Shown here piece after piece: positions 1 through 11,439 of a stretch of DNA of 64,000 bases. The stretch comes from Dicyema japonicum. Lineage: Eukaryota > Dicyemida > Rhombozoa > Dicyemidae. The position numbers and the translations under genes are program-made. The stretch lies in the NCBI GenBank assembly GCA_011109175.1, contig RDEW01000019.1:619482-683481 (forward strand), given 5' to 3'. Under the pieces are notes generated by a model. That model saw nothing but the letters and a program-made list of their open reading frames with translations. It was not told the origin of the DNA and searched no databases. The number at the start of each line of letters is the position of its first letter. Position 1 is the first letter of the stretch.

Positions 1-396
1 TGGATAACTTTGGATTTTTAGGTTTTCTAAGCATAATTCGAACTCATTTCTTTTTTGCTCGAGCTGAAACTGCAATTTATTAATAGTTTGCTTTTTGTCA
101 TCCAAAATCCCGCTTAAAGTCGATTCCTATAATTGTCAGTCATTCAACTAGAAAACTTCTTTTTTCGTTAAATTCAATTCTTCCATTCTTTGCTGTAGTT
201 TTATGCGCGCCAAATTGAGTTCATCCCAAGACTCAAATTTGATAAGACTTTTACCTTTTTGTATGTTTCCATGGTTACGGCCAAATTTTCCTCCTGAAGT
301 TTGTCACAGTCAGTTTCTATGATTTTGGAATTAGTTCTTTTAGACTGAAAGATAAAAAAAATTAAAAACTGAAACGTGATTTTTTTGAGCCTTCAT
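1..396 (-). CDS. coiled-coil protein, N-terminal part, runs off the left edge
   Basis: Four exons can be joined on the minus strand: 396-376, 344-255, 231-157 and 126-1. They are separated by introns of 31, 23 and 30 nt, all phase 0 with GT-AG ends. The joined frame gives 104 residues from an ATG at 396 to the window edge. It is rich in Leu, Glu, Lys and Gln (for example KLQEENLAVTMETYKK and LQQRMEELNLTKKE), typical of a long coiled coil. I do not recognise the family; a motor tail, a centrosomal protein or an axonemal protein would all fit. The start is the first in-frame ATG after an AG acceptor-like site; an upstream exon is possible. Confidence 0.6.
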
Positions 397-1139
397 TCGG
401 CCGTAAGATTTATCTTTCCTAATATTTAGCTTTCAGTGTGAATACCCGAATACACGTATCTTTAATAAAAATGTTTTTATGGCGGAGTATAAAATTTTAA
501 CTTTGTTGGTTGGGTAGGAACCATTGTTTTAAAGTATTTGTTATTGTAGCGAATTACCGCACATTAAATAGATTTGATTGTTTCTCTTCATTCAATCATC
601 TAATTATGGACGCTTCTGCTTTTTAATCGTTTTCACGCACAAACATGTTTAAATTATACATTTTTATCAAAAAGTTGATTTTATTAGAATTTTAATGGCT
701 TTATTGATCAGAATAAATTTAGTACAAAAATTTCTTCATTTCAAATGTACATAGAGCATAAAGCGATGGCTGTAGAATTTTCTATTAGGCCAGGTGAGGT
801 CACAATAATAGAATGAATTCGAGATCACGTTTAGTCCCTAACGGGGTATACACAAAATTCCTTCTCTCTCAGATTCTATACCAACAATTGATTGTATTTT
901 AAGGAATTTTAAGTTGAATTTAAGTATATCGAAAAAAGTTTAGTTTTTTTGGGTGTTTTTCAGGTTGAAAAAAGGATTTTTTACTCAGTTAGCGATAGAA
1001 ACTTAATGTTGAAGCAAACTAGTAATGACCATACAAACTGCCCTTATCGACAAACAATCGACAATAAAGGTGAAATTTTTAACTCTTGAAGTCTTGAAAA
1101 CTCTCCGTTAAAATTCGAGCAGCACTGAGGGTTTAGAAA
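397..1139. other. AT-rich intergenic DNA, nothing recognised
   Basis: No exon chain with conserved protein similarity was found on either strand. Confidence 0.4.
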
Positions 1140-1500
1140 CTGGTAGATAGGATCCAAGATGAAGCGTCACAGGAGAAATACATCTAAATCCCGGCCTCCC
1201 TCACAGTCTTTGCATACTCTGTAGAAGCGAAATTTCCTTACATCTTCTTTGTGTCCAAAGTGATCACCATATGCACTGGTAGGACAGCTTACTTTGCCCG
1301 TTTTGACCTCTTGGTCTTCTCAGCGGCAGAACAGGCTCCAAAGGCACTCTGGTGTAAGCCGTAAAGGCGAATGTGTTGGTGCAGGTGACACCCCAAACAA
1401 GAGGTTTCCCGGCTTCAAAACGGAAGATGGTCGCGCCATCGGGAAGTTTCCCGCCACATTTGCTAAGACAGATTAGTTGACTGGTTCTTAACGTGGGCAC
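1140..1500 (-). pseudogene. LINE remnant, C-terminal part of a PHD-type retrotransposon
   Basis: On the minus strand, 1500-1264 reads through PDGATIFRFEAGKPLVWGVT followed by Cys-Thr-Asn-Thr-Phe. This is the block that in many invertebrate LINE polyproteins follows the reverse transcriptase (consensus DGKRPDGMT..PW..GR.LVWDVTC.DTF). The same block appears on the plus strand near 61400. The reading frame is short and broken, so this is a dead fragment. Confidence 0.55.
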
Positions 1501-2021
1501 CGGTGCCTCTTAATGGGGATGAACATATTAGGGAGCGCTCGAGTTTTATTTTTTTAATTATTATAAATATTTTCATTGAGTTTTTATCACGTGCTTGCTT
1601 TTCAAATTAATTATACTTTTCTTGTGTGTACTTTGATCACGGGCTTTTCTAATTAATTATACTTTTTTGCGTGTATTTTGACCAAAAAAAAAATAAATTA
1701 CAAATTGTGAATAGAGGAGATTTGAGACTAAGTCTGTCAACTGTGGAAGCTGACATAAAGGAATTGACAAATTCTCATCAAGCACAAGGCAGTCACTAAA
1801 ATTGTTTTTTATATAAAAAAAAAGTTTTATTGTGAATAAACTATTTAATTTTAAAAATAATTAATAATATTTGATAATATATAAATTTGGTCAGTTGGCA
1901 TTTAACTTTAATAATGGAATACAGTTTCGACGTACATTTTGAAAGAATGGCCAAATAAATCCGCAAATGAAAAAAATTGTATCAAAAAGAGGCGCTAACT
2001 TAAAAAAATCAAGAACCACTG
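1480..2021. mobile_element. non-autonomous hAT-like element
   Basis: The left end reads CTGGTTCTTAACGTGGGC. The right end, read inward, is CAGTGGTTCTTGATTTTTTT and then AAGTTAGCGCC. Both sides share sequence in inverted orientation with the element at 24197-25373: the GTTCTCAAG..GGCGCT ends, the stretch around CACGTGCTT and AATTAATTATAC, and AATAAATCCGCAA. The terminal repeats are imperfect and no clean target-site duplication is left, so this is an old copy without coding capacity. Confidence 0.5.
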
Positions 2022-3544
2022 GACTAGATTGGGCATAGAGTAGTGTTCTGCAGCGTTCAACGCTCACCTAACGACTTAGTTCAAGGCCATTTGTCTGGGA
2101 GATCTGCCTGCAATATTTCTGGAGGAAAGAAGGTGAAGGTCAAAATAGTAAATCTGATCTCCGCATCAACATGGACCTGGCACTCATACTTTTAATCCAA
2201 TTCGTAATGAGACCTCAATCCTGACGCATTCACGATCCAGAAAAGTCCTTAAAACTCATTAGAAATGGCGTTGAGGTGAACTCTGTTTTCGGAAGACGTC
2301 CCTTTGATTTTTAAGGCGAGATGATGGCCTAAAATTTATCTATCTTTTTTATCTAGATAACTCTTGTTAGGTAAGACCGAACAATGAAATGAAAAATCAA
2401 CGAATGCGTAAAAGTTTTAACAAGACCAAATTTTTTGGAAGAAGTTATACAAAAGTTCTTAATTCACTGAATAAAACAAATTTACATAAATATTGTTTAA
2501 ACGTTAACGAGAAGACCTAACTAAATTTTAAATAAGCATAAGGATTTTCATTGCAAGATAACTAAATATAATTTTCCATAAGAGAAACAGTATTTTTTAA
2601 ATTCGTAGCTGCAACTTTAACGACATGCTTTGGGAATGATATGTCGTCCTAAAATAATTCGTTTCGGGAACTGAAGTCTCTTAGTACACCATTTAAAATT
2701 AATTGTATCTTTGATGGCATATGTCTCTTAACTATAAAGGATTAAATGCATTGGCAAAAAATTTCAATAAACAACATGATAATAAAAACTTCAGAGTATT
2801 TTCACTTTTTCATTATATTTGGTGCTTCATTCAATTAAACCGAGCTTGCAATAACATGTCCATCTGAGTTGTAGATCAACCACTCCGCTTCACTTTAAAC
2901 TATAATAAAGATAACATCTCAGATCCAAGCTAATTTCAACTTTGAATGTATCTTGTAAGCTTTAGGGATCTAAAATATCTTTTGATAGCAGACTCATGCG
3001 TGCATAACAGTTATGTCATCTAATGATTTTAATAGCGGATACTGATATATTACGTATATTCCTAGAAATGACAATGTTGTATATAAGACAAATTAAGAAA
3101 TTATGAAACTTAGTATCAAGGAATTCATATATATAAAAAGAATAATAAATAAAGTTTAATTTAAAAATATTTTAATGCAAATATAATGTTAATTAAATAA
3201 TTATAATATTCAACAGATATATGTAAACTAGGTTTAAAGCATGTAATAATATTCCTTCCATGTTAGAAATTGTTAAATTTTAATAAATTGCGTAAAAGGA
3301 AAAATTTTAAGACTATACTTCTAGGGATCATTTCTAGAGTTTGTCTTGAGAGAACGCTTTTCTAAAGTGTTCCCACACCAAACTGTGATGATGCAGTATA
3401 CCTCTATAGCGCTTTCGTGACGCTTCGATCAGTTTGTGATCGAATGGAAGATCTATAGTTGTAGAGGTTTCTGAGCAGTTTGAATTATTATTTTATTTAT
3501 GAACATTTTTTAAACAATTAATCAAATGTCATTTGATGAAACCT
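2022..3544. other. AT-rich region, possible unresolved exons on the minus strand
   Basis: No gene could be assembled. Two short exon-like reads on the minus strand deserve a mention: SEAEWLIYNSDGHVIAS around 2880-2835, and ISFPKHVVKVAATNLKNTVS around 2640-2575. The latter follows a read beginning MPSKIQLILNG. They could be exons of one small gene with micro-introns, but I could not connect them in frame. Confidence 0.25.
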
Positions 3545-3718
3545 GGTTGGTTGAATTGCGATCGAGTTCCCTCGGAGTATGGCTATTCCAATCTTTTGTC
3601 TTAGCCGTAACCCTTCTCGTTGATCCCTTTTCTTTTGGCAAGCAATCCTCCGAGTTCTCGGAAGAACTCAGCCGTCATTGGCCCAACAGCTCCCGATGAT
3701 TCGGTCGCAACAGGAGTA
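3545..3718 (+). repeat. dispersed repeat D, copy 1
   Basis: About 170 bp is nearly identical and in the same orientation as 50105-50288. Shared blocks include CCATTCCAATCTTTTGTC, CCCTTCTCGTTGATCCCTTT and AACTCAGCCGTCATTGG. No coding frame or tRNA-like promoter was recognised. Confidence 0.75.
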
Positions 3719-4284
3719 AATCGATAGCGATCCCGAGGCAAGAATACTTATTTTTATTAAAAAATATTTAATAATCTATTCATAGTTGAGTACAAAGGTT
3801 CGACTCTGCTGTGGCATACACGGCAGACGTTTTAAGGTTCATTGTATGGAAAGGGAACCTATATCAATGTTGCTTACTCATTTCTAATGTTGAGCACTAC
3901 TCACTGTCTATTCCACGCACACGATCACTTGAGCTGATTTATGTTGAGATGGTTTGTGCCATGTTTATTTTCCACACAATATAAAATATTTCATTTTTTT
4001 TCTTTGTATATCTTAATAATTACCATGTATGCACGACTTCAAATATATGATTTCAATTTTAAGCTAAATGAAATCTGAACTCACTAACTTCATTTTGACC
4101 CTTCCTTTAGAATTTCCGCTCTCTTAAATTTCCTATACGCACTGCAGCGAGAAGAAAAATAAGAGCTTTCGTTAATTATGAAGCGAAGCAAACATTTTTG
4201 CTATAATGGTGCGTCATCAACTTCAGACAATTAACACTAAGTAGATTCTACTTTTATTTTACAAATAAAAACTTATCAATCTCG

Positions 4285-4696
4285 AATAGAATGTTTCCAC
4301 AGATTACCACAATCTCGTAAATCAATAGTATCTTTTGTCCACCTCAGACTTAAACTTATGTGAAAAATCAAGAATCAGGTAATGCAAATCATCATCGGGG
4401 TAACTGTAAAAAGCTAAAATATTGTGTTGAGGCAGTTTGATTATTGCAGCAAAATCGAAAAGATACCATAATTCTTTACAACCAAATGCTTAATTCTGCC
4501 AATCTCAGCACATCTCCTGAGTTTTGGCCAGGAAATTGCAGTAAAACGGAAAATTGACAGAAACGATACCCAATGGTAGGACAATGATTTCGCAGAATAT
4601 TGATCCCCGATATTGCAGACTATCTATTCTAAAGGATTCCCTGGCATCTATTTCTGATATATTACAGTAGTATAAATGACCAAATTTAAGTTGCAA
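4285..4696 (-). other. unidentified open stretch just downstream of MRPL47-like gene
   Basis: The minus strand holds a 63-codon open frame (4696-4505) that lacks an ATG. It is followed by further exon-like reads, GRIKHLVVKNYG and then SYPDDDLHYLILDF near 4405-4350. An acceptor-like TTTTTAG lies just after the MRPL47 stop. This may be a separate gene with micro-introns, but I could not phase the pieces and recognise no family. The interval 3719-4284 upstream shows nothing clear. Confidence 0.25.
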
Positions 4697-4725
4697 ATTG
4701 AATTAATATCTTTTTTACTAAAAAT

Positions 4726-5421
4726 TTATTTATTACGTTTAATATCCTCGTCCCAAACTTTATAAGCGTATTTATTAATATATCCACTCTGTTTATTAAG
4801 AGCTCTTTTCAGATTCCGTACATCTCATGTAATATGGCATATAGTAGTCTCTCACAATTTCTGGAATTTTCCTTTAGTCATTTTTAAGTATTCCTCATTT
4901 TCCTGTGGGAATATGATGTTCTTCCGGTTCCTTTTCTTGGTAGATTCCACTCGTTGTAAGTCTTGTAGGATCAAATGAACATTTTCCCATTTTCTAGCTG
5001 ACTGAAAGCGTTGTCACGTTCTTTAACGAGTTCCAGTATGTTGTCCATCGATTCTTCCACCAAAAATATTTGACAATCAATACTTTCTCAAAATCTCTCG
5101 GGACTCGGCATTAGTTTCCCTATTCGCTGGTATTCATGCTCCATCGTCATAAGCATATTCCGTTCCTTCAGAAGAACGTACCAAAGCTTGTGAAGGTCCT
5201 GGTTAGACTTTAAACGAAGTTCCTCGATCTTCCATGGTCTTCCTAAAATAGTCAATTATGTTTTAACCAGTTTTTACGATGTTACTGCCCCAGTTGGATT
5301 TATCGTCGAAAAATTCCATAAGGTTGTTTTGTACTGAAGTTGTGCTGATCGACTTATAAAAATTGTTTCTATATTGATGAATTAATTTTTACATTATCTT
5401 AAACCTAGATGAAGGAATCAT
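4726..5421 (-). pseudogene. MRPL47: mitochondrial ribosomal protein L47 (uL29m)-like, 3' part broken or unresolved
   Basis: Exons 5421-5393, 5368-5268 and from 5242 leftward join across introns of 24 and 25 nt. The N-terminus is basic and Ser/Asn-rich (MIPSSRFKIINNFYKS), suiting a mitochondrial presequence. It is followed by MEFFDDKSNWG and then the uL29m core [18 protein letters not shown] and MPSPERF, which places it with MRPL47 of the large mitoribosomal subunit. After MPSPERF an extra T in a TTTT run makes a stop. Beyond it VEESMDNILELVKERDNAF continues the family pattern. The last third can only be read by changing frame, and the final stop near 4726 is tentative. It may be a decayed gene or a sequence with base-calling indels. 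Confidence 0.6.
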
Positions 5422-5520
5422 TCCGAGTTAATTTTGGTAGCACAAAGTCAGCAATTATTTCAAATTTAATAAGTATTTTTTATTTTAATCATTATATTTA
5501 ATAATTTGATTTTACTACTT

Positions 5521-5820
5521 GTTATTCCCACGTGGTGCTATGTGGCCATTTGATTGAAGATTTCTCTTCCTTCCTTCTAGTGGCGTCACTGGATCCAATT
5601 ATCACAGGATGCGTACAATGCCTGGTCAGCATTCAAATGAATCCATCACTTTATTTCCCGGGAGACTATTTCGCTCCTTGGTGAGGATTTCTGAGTTTGC
5701 CCTCAGTTTCCCGACAATGTCATGTATATCACTGTGCTATGATAAGGCTCTACTAGGATCGCGGAATTAGTTAGTTTGGTTCACCCTTCGTTTTTAGAAT
5801 GATTTCATTCTGTTTGACAT
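5521..5820 (+). mobile_element. SINE family B, degenerate copy
   Basis: It begins with the shared head (CCACGTGGTGCTATGTGGCC), then the core TGGCGTCACTGGATCCA. It ends with the B tail (GAATTAGTTAGTTTGGTT then CACCCTTCGTTTTTAGAATG). It is older and more diverged than the copies at 40.9 and 53.2 kb. The following 5821-6579 holds short open frames with no family I know, including a small internal duplication (ATATTTTAC then A/TGGAGGAATT) near 6300-6375. Confidence 0.5.
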
Positions 5821-6579
5821 TCGAATTAACCCAAAAATGAAGATGGAGTTTACAGACTGGACTCTTTATGAAGGAATCAACTGAGAAAGATAACAGGAAC
5901 AGACGGATGAGCAGCATTTCAAGTTAATTAATCTACAAGTAAGCTAATAAGCCTTGAGATAATGGAGTTCCCTCGATACTATTCGGCCATGGAAAATTAT
6001 TGTTTCCAAAGAAGACGGTTTTCGTAGGAGGTCAAGAAGGGTAACTTTGACGGTCATACTGCGAAACGAATTGAAAAAAACTGAAGAGTTGAAAATCAAC
6101 CTGGGCTCATTGAAGGGACCGTGGATAGATAAAAACATCAGAATATGTTGTAGTTGTGACGCGATTAGTTGTGGGTTTGATTTCCACACCCTGTCGAAAA
6201 ATTTCTCACTGTTCCGTGCATTCCTCGAATCCTTAGAGGCATCATGAGGTCTCTTGTTCTTTCAGGAGATCTTGGCAAACACCAAAACAAATCTCTCACC
6301 ATATTTTACTGGAAGAATTGATCAGTTTTCGGATACATCAAAAAGGATCTCTCATCTATATTTTACAGGAGGAATTCACACAACTGCTTGTGTGGACTTA
6401 TTATTTGAAAGGACCTATCATGTTGCGACCATGGGAACTAGAAATACGTTAATTAAATGTTAATTGACTCGAACTCTTAACTTTTTAAAATGCATAGAAT
6501 AAAAACATACAAATTATGGATACTTTGATCACTTAATTTTTTGGATTCAATGTTTTTCTTTCTCTTAGTGTCATAAACT

Positions 6580-6845
6580 TAAACAGTCTCGGATCAGGTC
6601 ATGCTTCTAAGCAGGCCGAGGATCAGAAGAGAAGGAAGAACCGAAGCATTTCGGATGATCACTTGTTTGTCCTATTTGCTGTCGAGACGTCAGAAATCCT
6701 TGGCGAATAGGCGTCTAGTCAGTCGGATCGTCTCAATGATCTAAAGGGTCACCAAGGATCTACCATAGAGTGGATGGCTTCGAGAGCATATCTCAATAGT
6801 TATTAACAGAGGAAACAGTCTAACCATTCAAGATCCTTAGATTAA
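6580..6845 (+). repeat. dispersed repeat E, copy 1
   Basis: It shares order and blocks with 39925-40165 in the same orientation: a CATGCTTCTAAG-like start, a TCAGATCGAATCAATGATC-like middle, CCAAGGATC and GGAAACAGTCT near the end. Identity is moderate. No coding content was recognised. Confidence 0.5.
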
Positions 6846-7431
6846 GTGTTCTTTTAACGGTTTTAATTTAAACTTAAACAAATAATTTTTTGATTCACCC
6901 AAATTATAAAATTCATGGCCAATCCACTAATACAGAGATTTTAAGAGAGAATAGCCACGCAGTCAGGGCAGCCGCTATATGACCACTTGTTTTCTTTTCT
7001 TTCCTAAATAAATTTTTTTTACTGTCGCTAAAAAATAATTTCCAGAAATTATCATTTGTCTCTAGAAAAATTGGAAATAATCTACGGCGTCGCTAACTAT
7101 CATAAAAATAGCTTGTGATAGATTTCCGATTTTTCGCGTTTGAACGTAAATATGTCAGTCTGAATTAATTTTCTAAAATTGAAAATGAAGATTTTATTAA
7201 AATATTTCACCAAAAATAATTTGTTGCAAATTTATATTCAAAAACGAAAATGTCAAAATGCCTTTAATAAATATTTATTTTTTGTAATAATTCATTTAAA
7301 GAAGTTACCAAAATTGTATTTTTACAGTTTCTTTATTCAAAAAGATAAGAACCAATAAACTAATGTTGAACATCCAACGATCCCACGAGTCCACTCACTC
7401 ATATTACTAATGGAGACAATCCGAAAACCTT
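6846..7431. other. AT-rich intergenic DNA, nothing recognised
   Basis: No coding or repeat structure was identified. Confidence 0.4.
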
Positions 7432-7757
7432 CGTGGCGCCATGTGGTGCTGAGTGGTTAATTGGTTAAGTTTTCTGCTTGCTTGTCTGTTCCTCCTCTCT
7501 CTTCTTAATAGAGTGGCGTCATGTGATCCACCTGTCTAGGTGACGCCCAGTGCCAGGCCGGCACGAAAAAGGATCATTTGCTTTTCCGCACTCCACTGGA
7601 GGGGTTTCCACAACTGCATGTAATGGACGTCTTACCTTTTATGTTGATTCCGGATGGAGTCTGTTTCTGTATAAGTGGAAACTGGATACACTTAATTAGT
7701 TGTTTACTTTAACTTCTTTCTCGGTGTATCCGGGGTTAATAAATAATAATAATAATA
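7432..7757 (+). mobile_element. SINE family A, near full-length
   Basis: This is a good reference copy. The head is GTGGCGCCATGTGGTGCTGA with a degenerate pol III A box (GGTTAATTGGTTAAG). The core is GTGGCGTCATGTGATCCACC, then GCCAGGCCGGCACG. The middle contains CTCCACTGGAGGGGTTTCC. The tail is TTAATTAGTTGTTTACTTT, ending GTGTATCCGGGGTTAAT followed by an (AAT)n run. Inverted copies at 49.8 and 59.2 kb match along the whole length. Confidence 0.75.
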
Positions 7758-7794
7758 TTACTAATTCTATTCCTTGTGATTTTGTACAACCTCA

Positions 7795-8160
7795 CATATA
7801 TACTTCACCGAGATTGGCATCATTTACCAGATGGCAATAAAGCAAGTCGAAGTGGAAAAATTGCACAAATATGACCTGCTTGCAGGCGAATTGGGACTAA
7901 TACATAACGCTAATGTTAACATTGTGCCAATAGTGCTTACCTGGGATGGAATTGTATCAAGGTTTTAAAATATCACCTTGCTTCGCTTAATGTGAAGAGC
8001 CCTATAAGAGCGTACATCCAATCTCAAATGATCAAGAAGACCTTGGAGAGCATGCGAGTAGAACACGAATATGATCCTACTCTTGAAGAAGGATTGATGG
8101 ACGTTACCATTAGAGAAGGACTAACGAGCCAAATGTGCCACCTTTGAGAGGAACAAAATG
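7795..8160 (+). pseudogene. fragment of R2-like retrotransposon with restriction-like endonuclease
   Basis: The reads MAIKQVEVEKLHKYDLLAGE and NIVPIVLTWDGIVSRF parallel the VEVEKKRKYDFLANKMG and VLVIPIVMTWEGIATK of the longer copy at 43.5-44.7 kb. That is the segment after the PD-(D/E)XK endonuclease core. It is broken by a frameshift after SRF. Tetraspanin 1 begins about 240 bp downstream. Confidence 0.65.
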
Positions 8161-8396
8161 GACAAATTGGGACGACGAAGACTTTAGATGTTATCTTGAG
8201 ATGAGTCTGTGTTATTGGTCGGGTTGGGCCATAAAAGAAGGCGAATGTGCTAGAGAGGATAACATAGAAGGAGCCCCTACATTATGTAATTTATTTCTGA
8301 CGTTAATTTAATTTAAAAAAATATGTTAAAATATTATTTAAGTTGGGTAACCAATATATAAATAAATAAATATCTAATGCGTACATGTATAAGATA

Positions 8397-9185
8397 ATGA
8401 CTTTCATTCCTAGTTTGTTCGTCGTACTCAATGCCTCACTTATCTTGGTAGTATTTTAGTGACTAGTTTCTAGGCTCTCTCAGGACTTATGCTTTATTTA
8501 TGTTCCATCGATTTAGTAAATGTCAATGAGGTGAAAGAAATTCTAAGTGATCAAAAGTTTTTGGTTATCGGAGTCTTCGTTATCATTCTAATTGCGGCTT
8601 TTTTCCTCATTGGTGCTATTTCCGGGTTCTCTATTCTTTTTGTTAACGCAAAGTACCTCAGATATTTTGTAATCAATTTTATAATGATATAGTTCATATT
8701 CGTTTTGATTTTTACTTTTGTGGTTGCTATTTTGTTTTTGGTAGTTTTTTCAAGCTATGATGAAGAAACTGTATTAAAAAATTCACGTAGAGTTGACCGC
8801 ATGATAAACGAATACAATTACTATGTTGTCCCTGTTGATATAATGCAGCAAACAGTTTATTAAATTGTTAAATTCAGTTTAAATGTTGTGGAGGGTTTTT
8901 TGGTGCTCCAAGTTACACTAATTTGCCTCATTACCCCAGATCTTGTTGTCCACCAGATAAAAGAAAGGATTGTACATTATTATTTGTGTATATTGTGGTA
9001 TTGGTCTCTCTTATTTGTAGAACTGTCCAATTCGGGTAAGTCAATTTCTTTTGGATGAAAATAAAAAGTTGATTAGTGCAACATCAATAATTGTTATTTT
9101 GCTGGTTTGCTGTAAAGATGATTTGTAGCTTATTGGGATTGCCAGTACTTTTTTCCTCCTCTGCAGTGACAGACGTAATAATTAG
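8397..9185 (+). CDS. tetraspanin (copy 1)
   Basis: Six exons: 8397-8447, 8474-8668, 8693-8854, 8878-8994, 9021-9104 and 9129-9185. The five introns are 26, 24, 23, 26 and 24 nt, every one phase 0. The product is 221 aa. Four membrane segments sit at about residues 5-25, 45-65, 83-100 and 190-210. The large extracellular loop between the last two carries the diagnostic CCG motif (KCCGG), PRSCC and two more Cys, six in all. This is the tetraspanin signature; the proteins organise membrane microdomains and adhesion or trafficking partners. The ATG at 8397 is chosen because copy 2 keeps it, while the ATG at 8385 is lost there. A near duplicate lies at 22701-23489. Confidence 0.9.
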
Positions 9186-9307
9186 TTTAACTTTCCTTTA
9201 GTTTAGTTTATTATTCTTAGCTAATTTAACTTTGATCTAATTTTTTTATTTCAGGTTAATTTTTTTCTTCATATTTTTGATATTTTTTCTAGAATTTTCA
9301 AAAAATG

Positions 9308-9522
9308 AGAGTAACCAAACTAACGAACTCTTTGATCCTGACTCGATCCAGCATTCCAGAACTTGTATCAAGGTAACAACTACATTGTTTCTCGGGGAAG
9401 AATAGTTGAATCCTCTTCATGCCAGGCAGGAATTGGGCGTCTCCTCAGTAGAGTGGTTTTTATGACGAAGGGAAATAATTTATGTGCAACTAGCCAAATT
9501 GCACCACATAGCGCCACGCATA
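9308..9522 (-). mobile_element. SINE family B
   Basis: This is an inverted B copy: tail first (AACCAAACTAAC), then TCGATCCAGCATTCCAGAAC, CGGGGAAGAATAGTTG, the shared core, and the head ACCACATAGCGCCACG. It starts exactly where the sequence shared by the two tetraspanin copies ends (AAAAAATGAG). It therefore either inserted at the duplication boundary or marks it. Confidence 0.7.
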
Positions 9523-9579
9523 ATTCGAAATTATTGGTGCAGTGGAAAAAGCCAGAGTTCGATTCGTCTTTTAAGAGGA

Positions 9580-9690
9580 AGTTTTGGGAAACTATATCCG
9601 TCTTAATAAGGATATTCATTGTACTTGAACTATGCTATACAGCACCAGAAATAGGTCACCCATCCTATTTTCTAACCTTAATCAATGAGA
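9580..9690 (+). repeat. dispersed repeat F, copy 1
   Basis: About 110 bp (GGATATTCATTGTACTTGAAC, GCTATACAGCACCAGAA, CCTATTTTCTAACCT) recurs at 25830-25935 in the same orientation. The bases just before it (GTTCGATTCGTCTTTTAAGA) recur near 24045. It looks like the flank or body of a larger element cut up by later insertions. Confidence 0.6.
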
Positions 9691-9749
9691 TATTATTATT
9701 AAAAGCATTTTCACAGAACCAAAGAACGTTATATTAACTAAGGTCCCGT

Positions 9750-10390
9750 TTATGCTACAGTTTCAAAATCAGCTTCACTAGGCGTATCCATCGCCCTTTG
9801 CTTTGCGCATCTGTCCTTAGATCTTCTAGGTCATCTGCAGATTAAGTTTTCTTCCAATTCCATTAAGATCCTTGTTCAGAACCATGATAGAATGACTCTG
9901 GGTCTTCCTCTGAACGATGGTTTGTTCTCATTGTTAAAGTAATTGTCCATTATTATTTTGCAGGGGCGTTTATGTCCATTCTAAGCACGTGTCTAAACAG
10001 TCTCCATCTTGATTCAATAATGTCGATGCTTATTGGCTTCGATTGTGCCACAGAGTATAATTTTTTATTTGAAATCTTTTTGGGTTAACTTAGGCCCATT
10101 AAATTTCGTAATTTTTTCGATGAAATATATCTATTTTATTGAGCTCTAGCTCTATGACCCCCATGTACTCGAGTTGTACATAAGCATCGGCTTTATATAT
10201 GCGTTGTATAGTATTATTCTTAGATTTGATTTTATTCGTTTTCGTCGACTCCATATCTTCTGCATTCTCTTATACATGGCTAGAACTCTTCTATACATCA
10301 TGTCCTCATTATCACCAAGTAAGGATCCCAATTTCCTTTTTTCTTCTAATTTTTATCAATATATTTTAATTCCCTTGTGATTTTTATGTG
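9750..10390 (-). pseudogene. LINE remnant, C-terminal reverse-transcriptase region
   Basis: Reading leftward: LGDNEDMMYRRVLAMYKRMQ, then AYIKPMLMYNSSTWGS, then IIESRWRLFRHVLRMDINAP. This is the standard order of post-RT motifs in many LINE ORFs (YNSSTW..., RWRLFGHVLRMD...). Stops and frameshifts interrupt it. The interval 10391-11380 beyond it holds more low-complexity DNA and short unassigned frames, probably other parts of the same element. Confidence 0.6.
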
Positions 10391-11439
10391 TTCAGTCTAC
10401 GACTACCACCAAATACTCTGGAAACCCTAATTTGTCTAAAAGAAGCAGGGTACCAGTTACATCATAAAAACAAATTAAAGCACGTGCTTGCTCATATTTA
10501 GTCGTACATAAGTTGCACGGACATTATTTACATTATTCCGTTTACTCTAGTTATACTGAGTCTTGTGGGTTTTTGTATTATGAGTTAGGATTAGACTTCC
10601 TTTATGGGGATGTCAAATATCCGATTTACCCATATAGATTCGTCTGGGTGTATTTGCGAAGTAGACAAAGGCTATGGATGCGACTATACGTTCGATAATA
10701 TCTCGTATTTTAGAGACAAGGAGAACATGGTACAACACAATTGTACCGAATGTTTTTCACAAGATCATTTTTTTTATTTGGTGTTTGTCCTGGCTTGACT
10801 ATTTTTAAGATAACGATTTCATGTTTGCGTAGAAAATTGCCTTTCTGAGTACATGCCGGAGACATCAGATGATTTAGTAAAATTTAGGAAAATGAGTTTC
10901 TGTGTGGTTTGTTCTATTAATACTCAATATTAGTCTTCAAATGCCCCTTTATTTACCAAAAACCCTAGCCAGTTAATTTTGAATAATTTCATGTTTTACA
11001 AAATTGTATGCCACGCCATCACGTTTCTGTGAATGAAGAAGAAACAACACAGATTAAAGTGAAGAGGTTCTCGAAATATTAACGATGTCTTCAAGTAACA
11101 TTTTAATAAAATAACATAATTTCATAAAAAATTTGAGTATTTGAGAGGAATTGTGGATTTATCGGATAAAATACTGTCATCAGTTGTCTGAAAGTAGGTT
11201 CATAGAACTTGTTAATTTTAAGCTCTGTTTTTGATTCAACAATATGACCAAGTCGTTAAAACTTTAACTGATCCTTGGCCGTATTCAATTACAAAAAAAT
11301 TGTACAATTCGAAAAACTCAGCTTCTTAGATTTCTATTTGCTAGTTGCCAGTGTGTATAGTTCGTCGATAAAAACTCCGGACATGAAACGCTTTCACGAG
11401 AGCCATAATATTTATAGCCCCGCATGTGCAGAAAAATAT

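Noticed and set aside
9363-9737. 124-codon plus-strand open frame
   Set aside because: It spans an inverted SINE B and repeat F and begins at TTG, not ATG. There is no protein family signal, so it is chance openness of repeat DNA.
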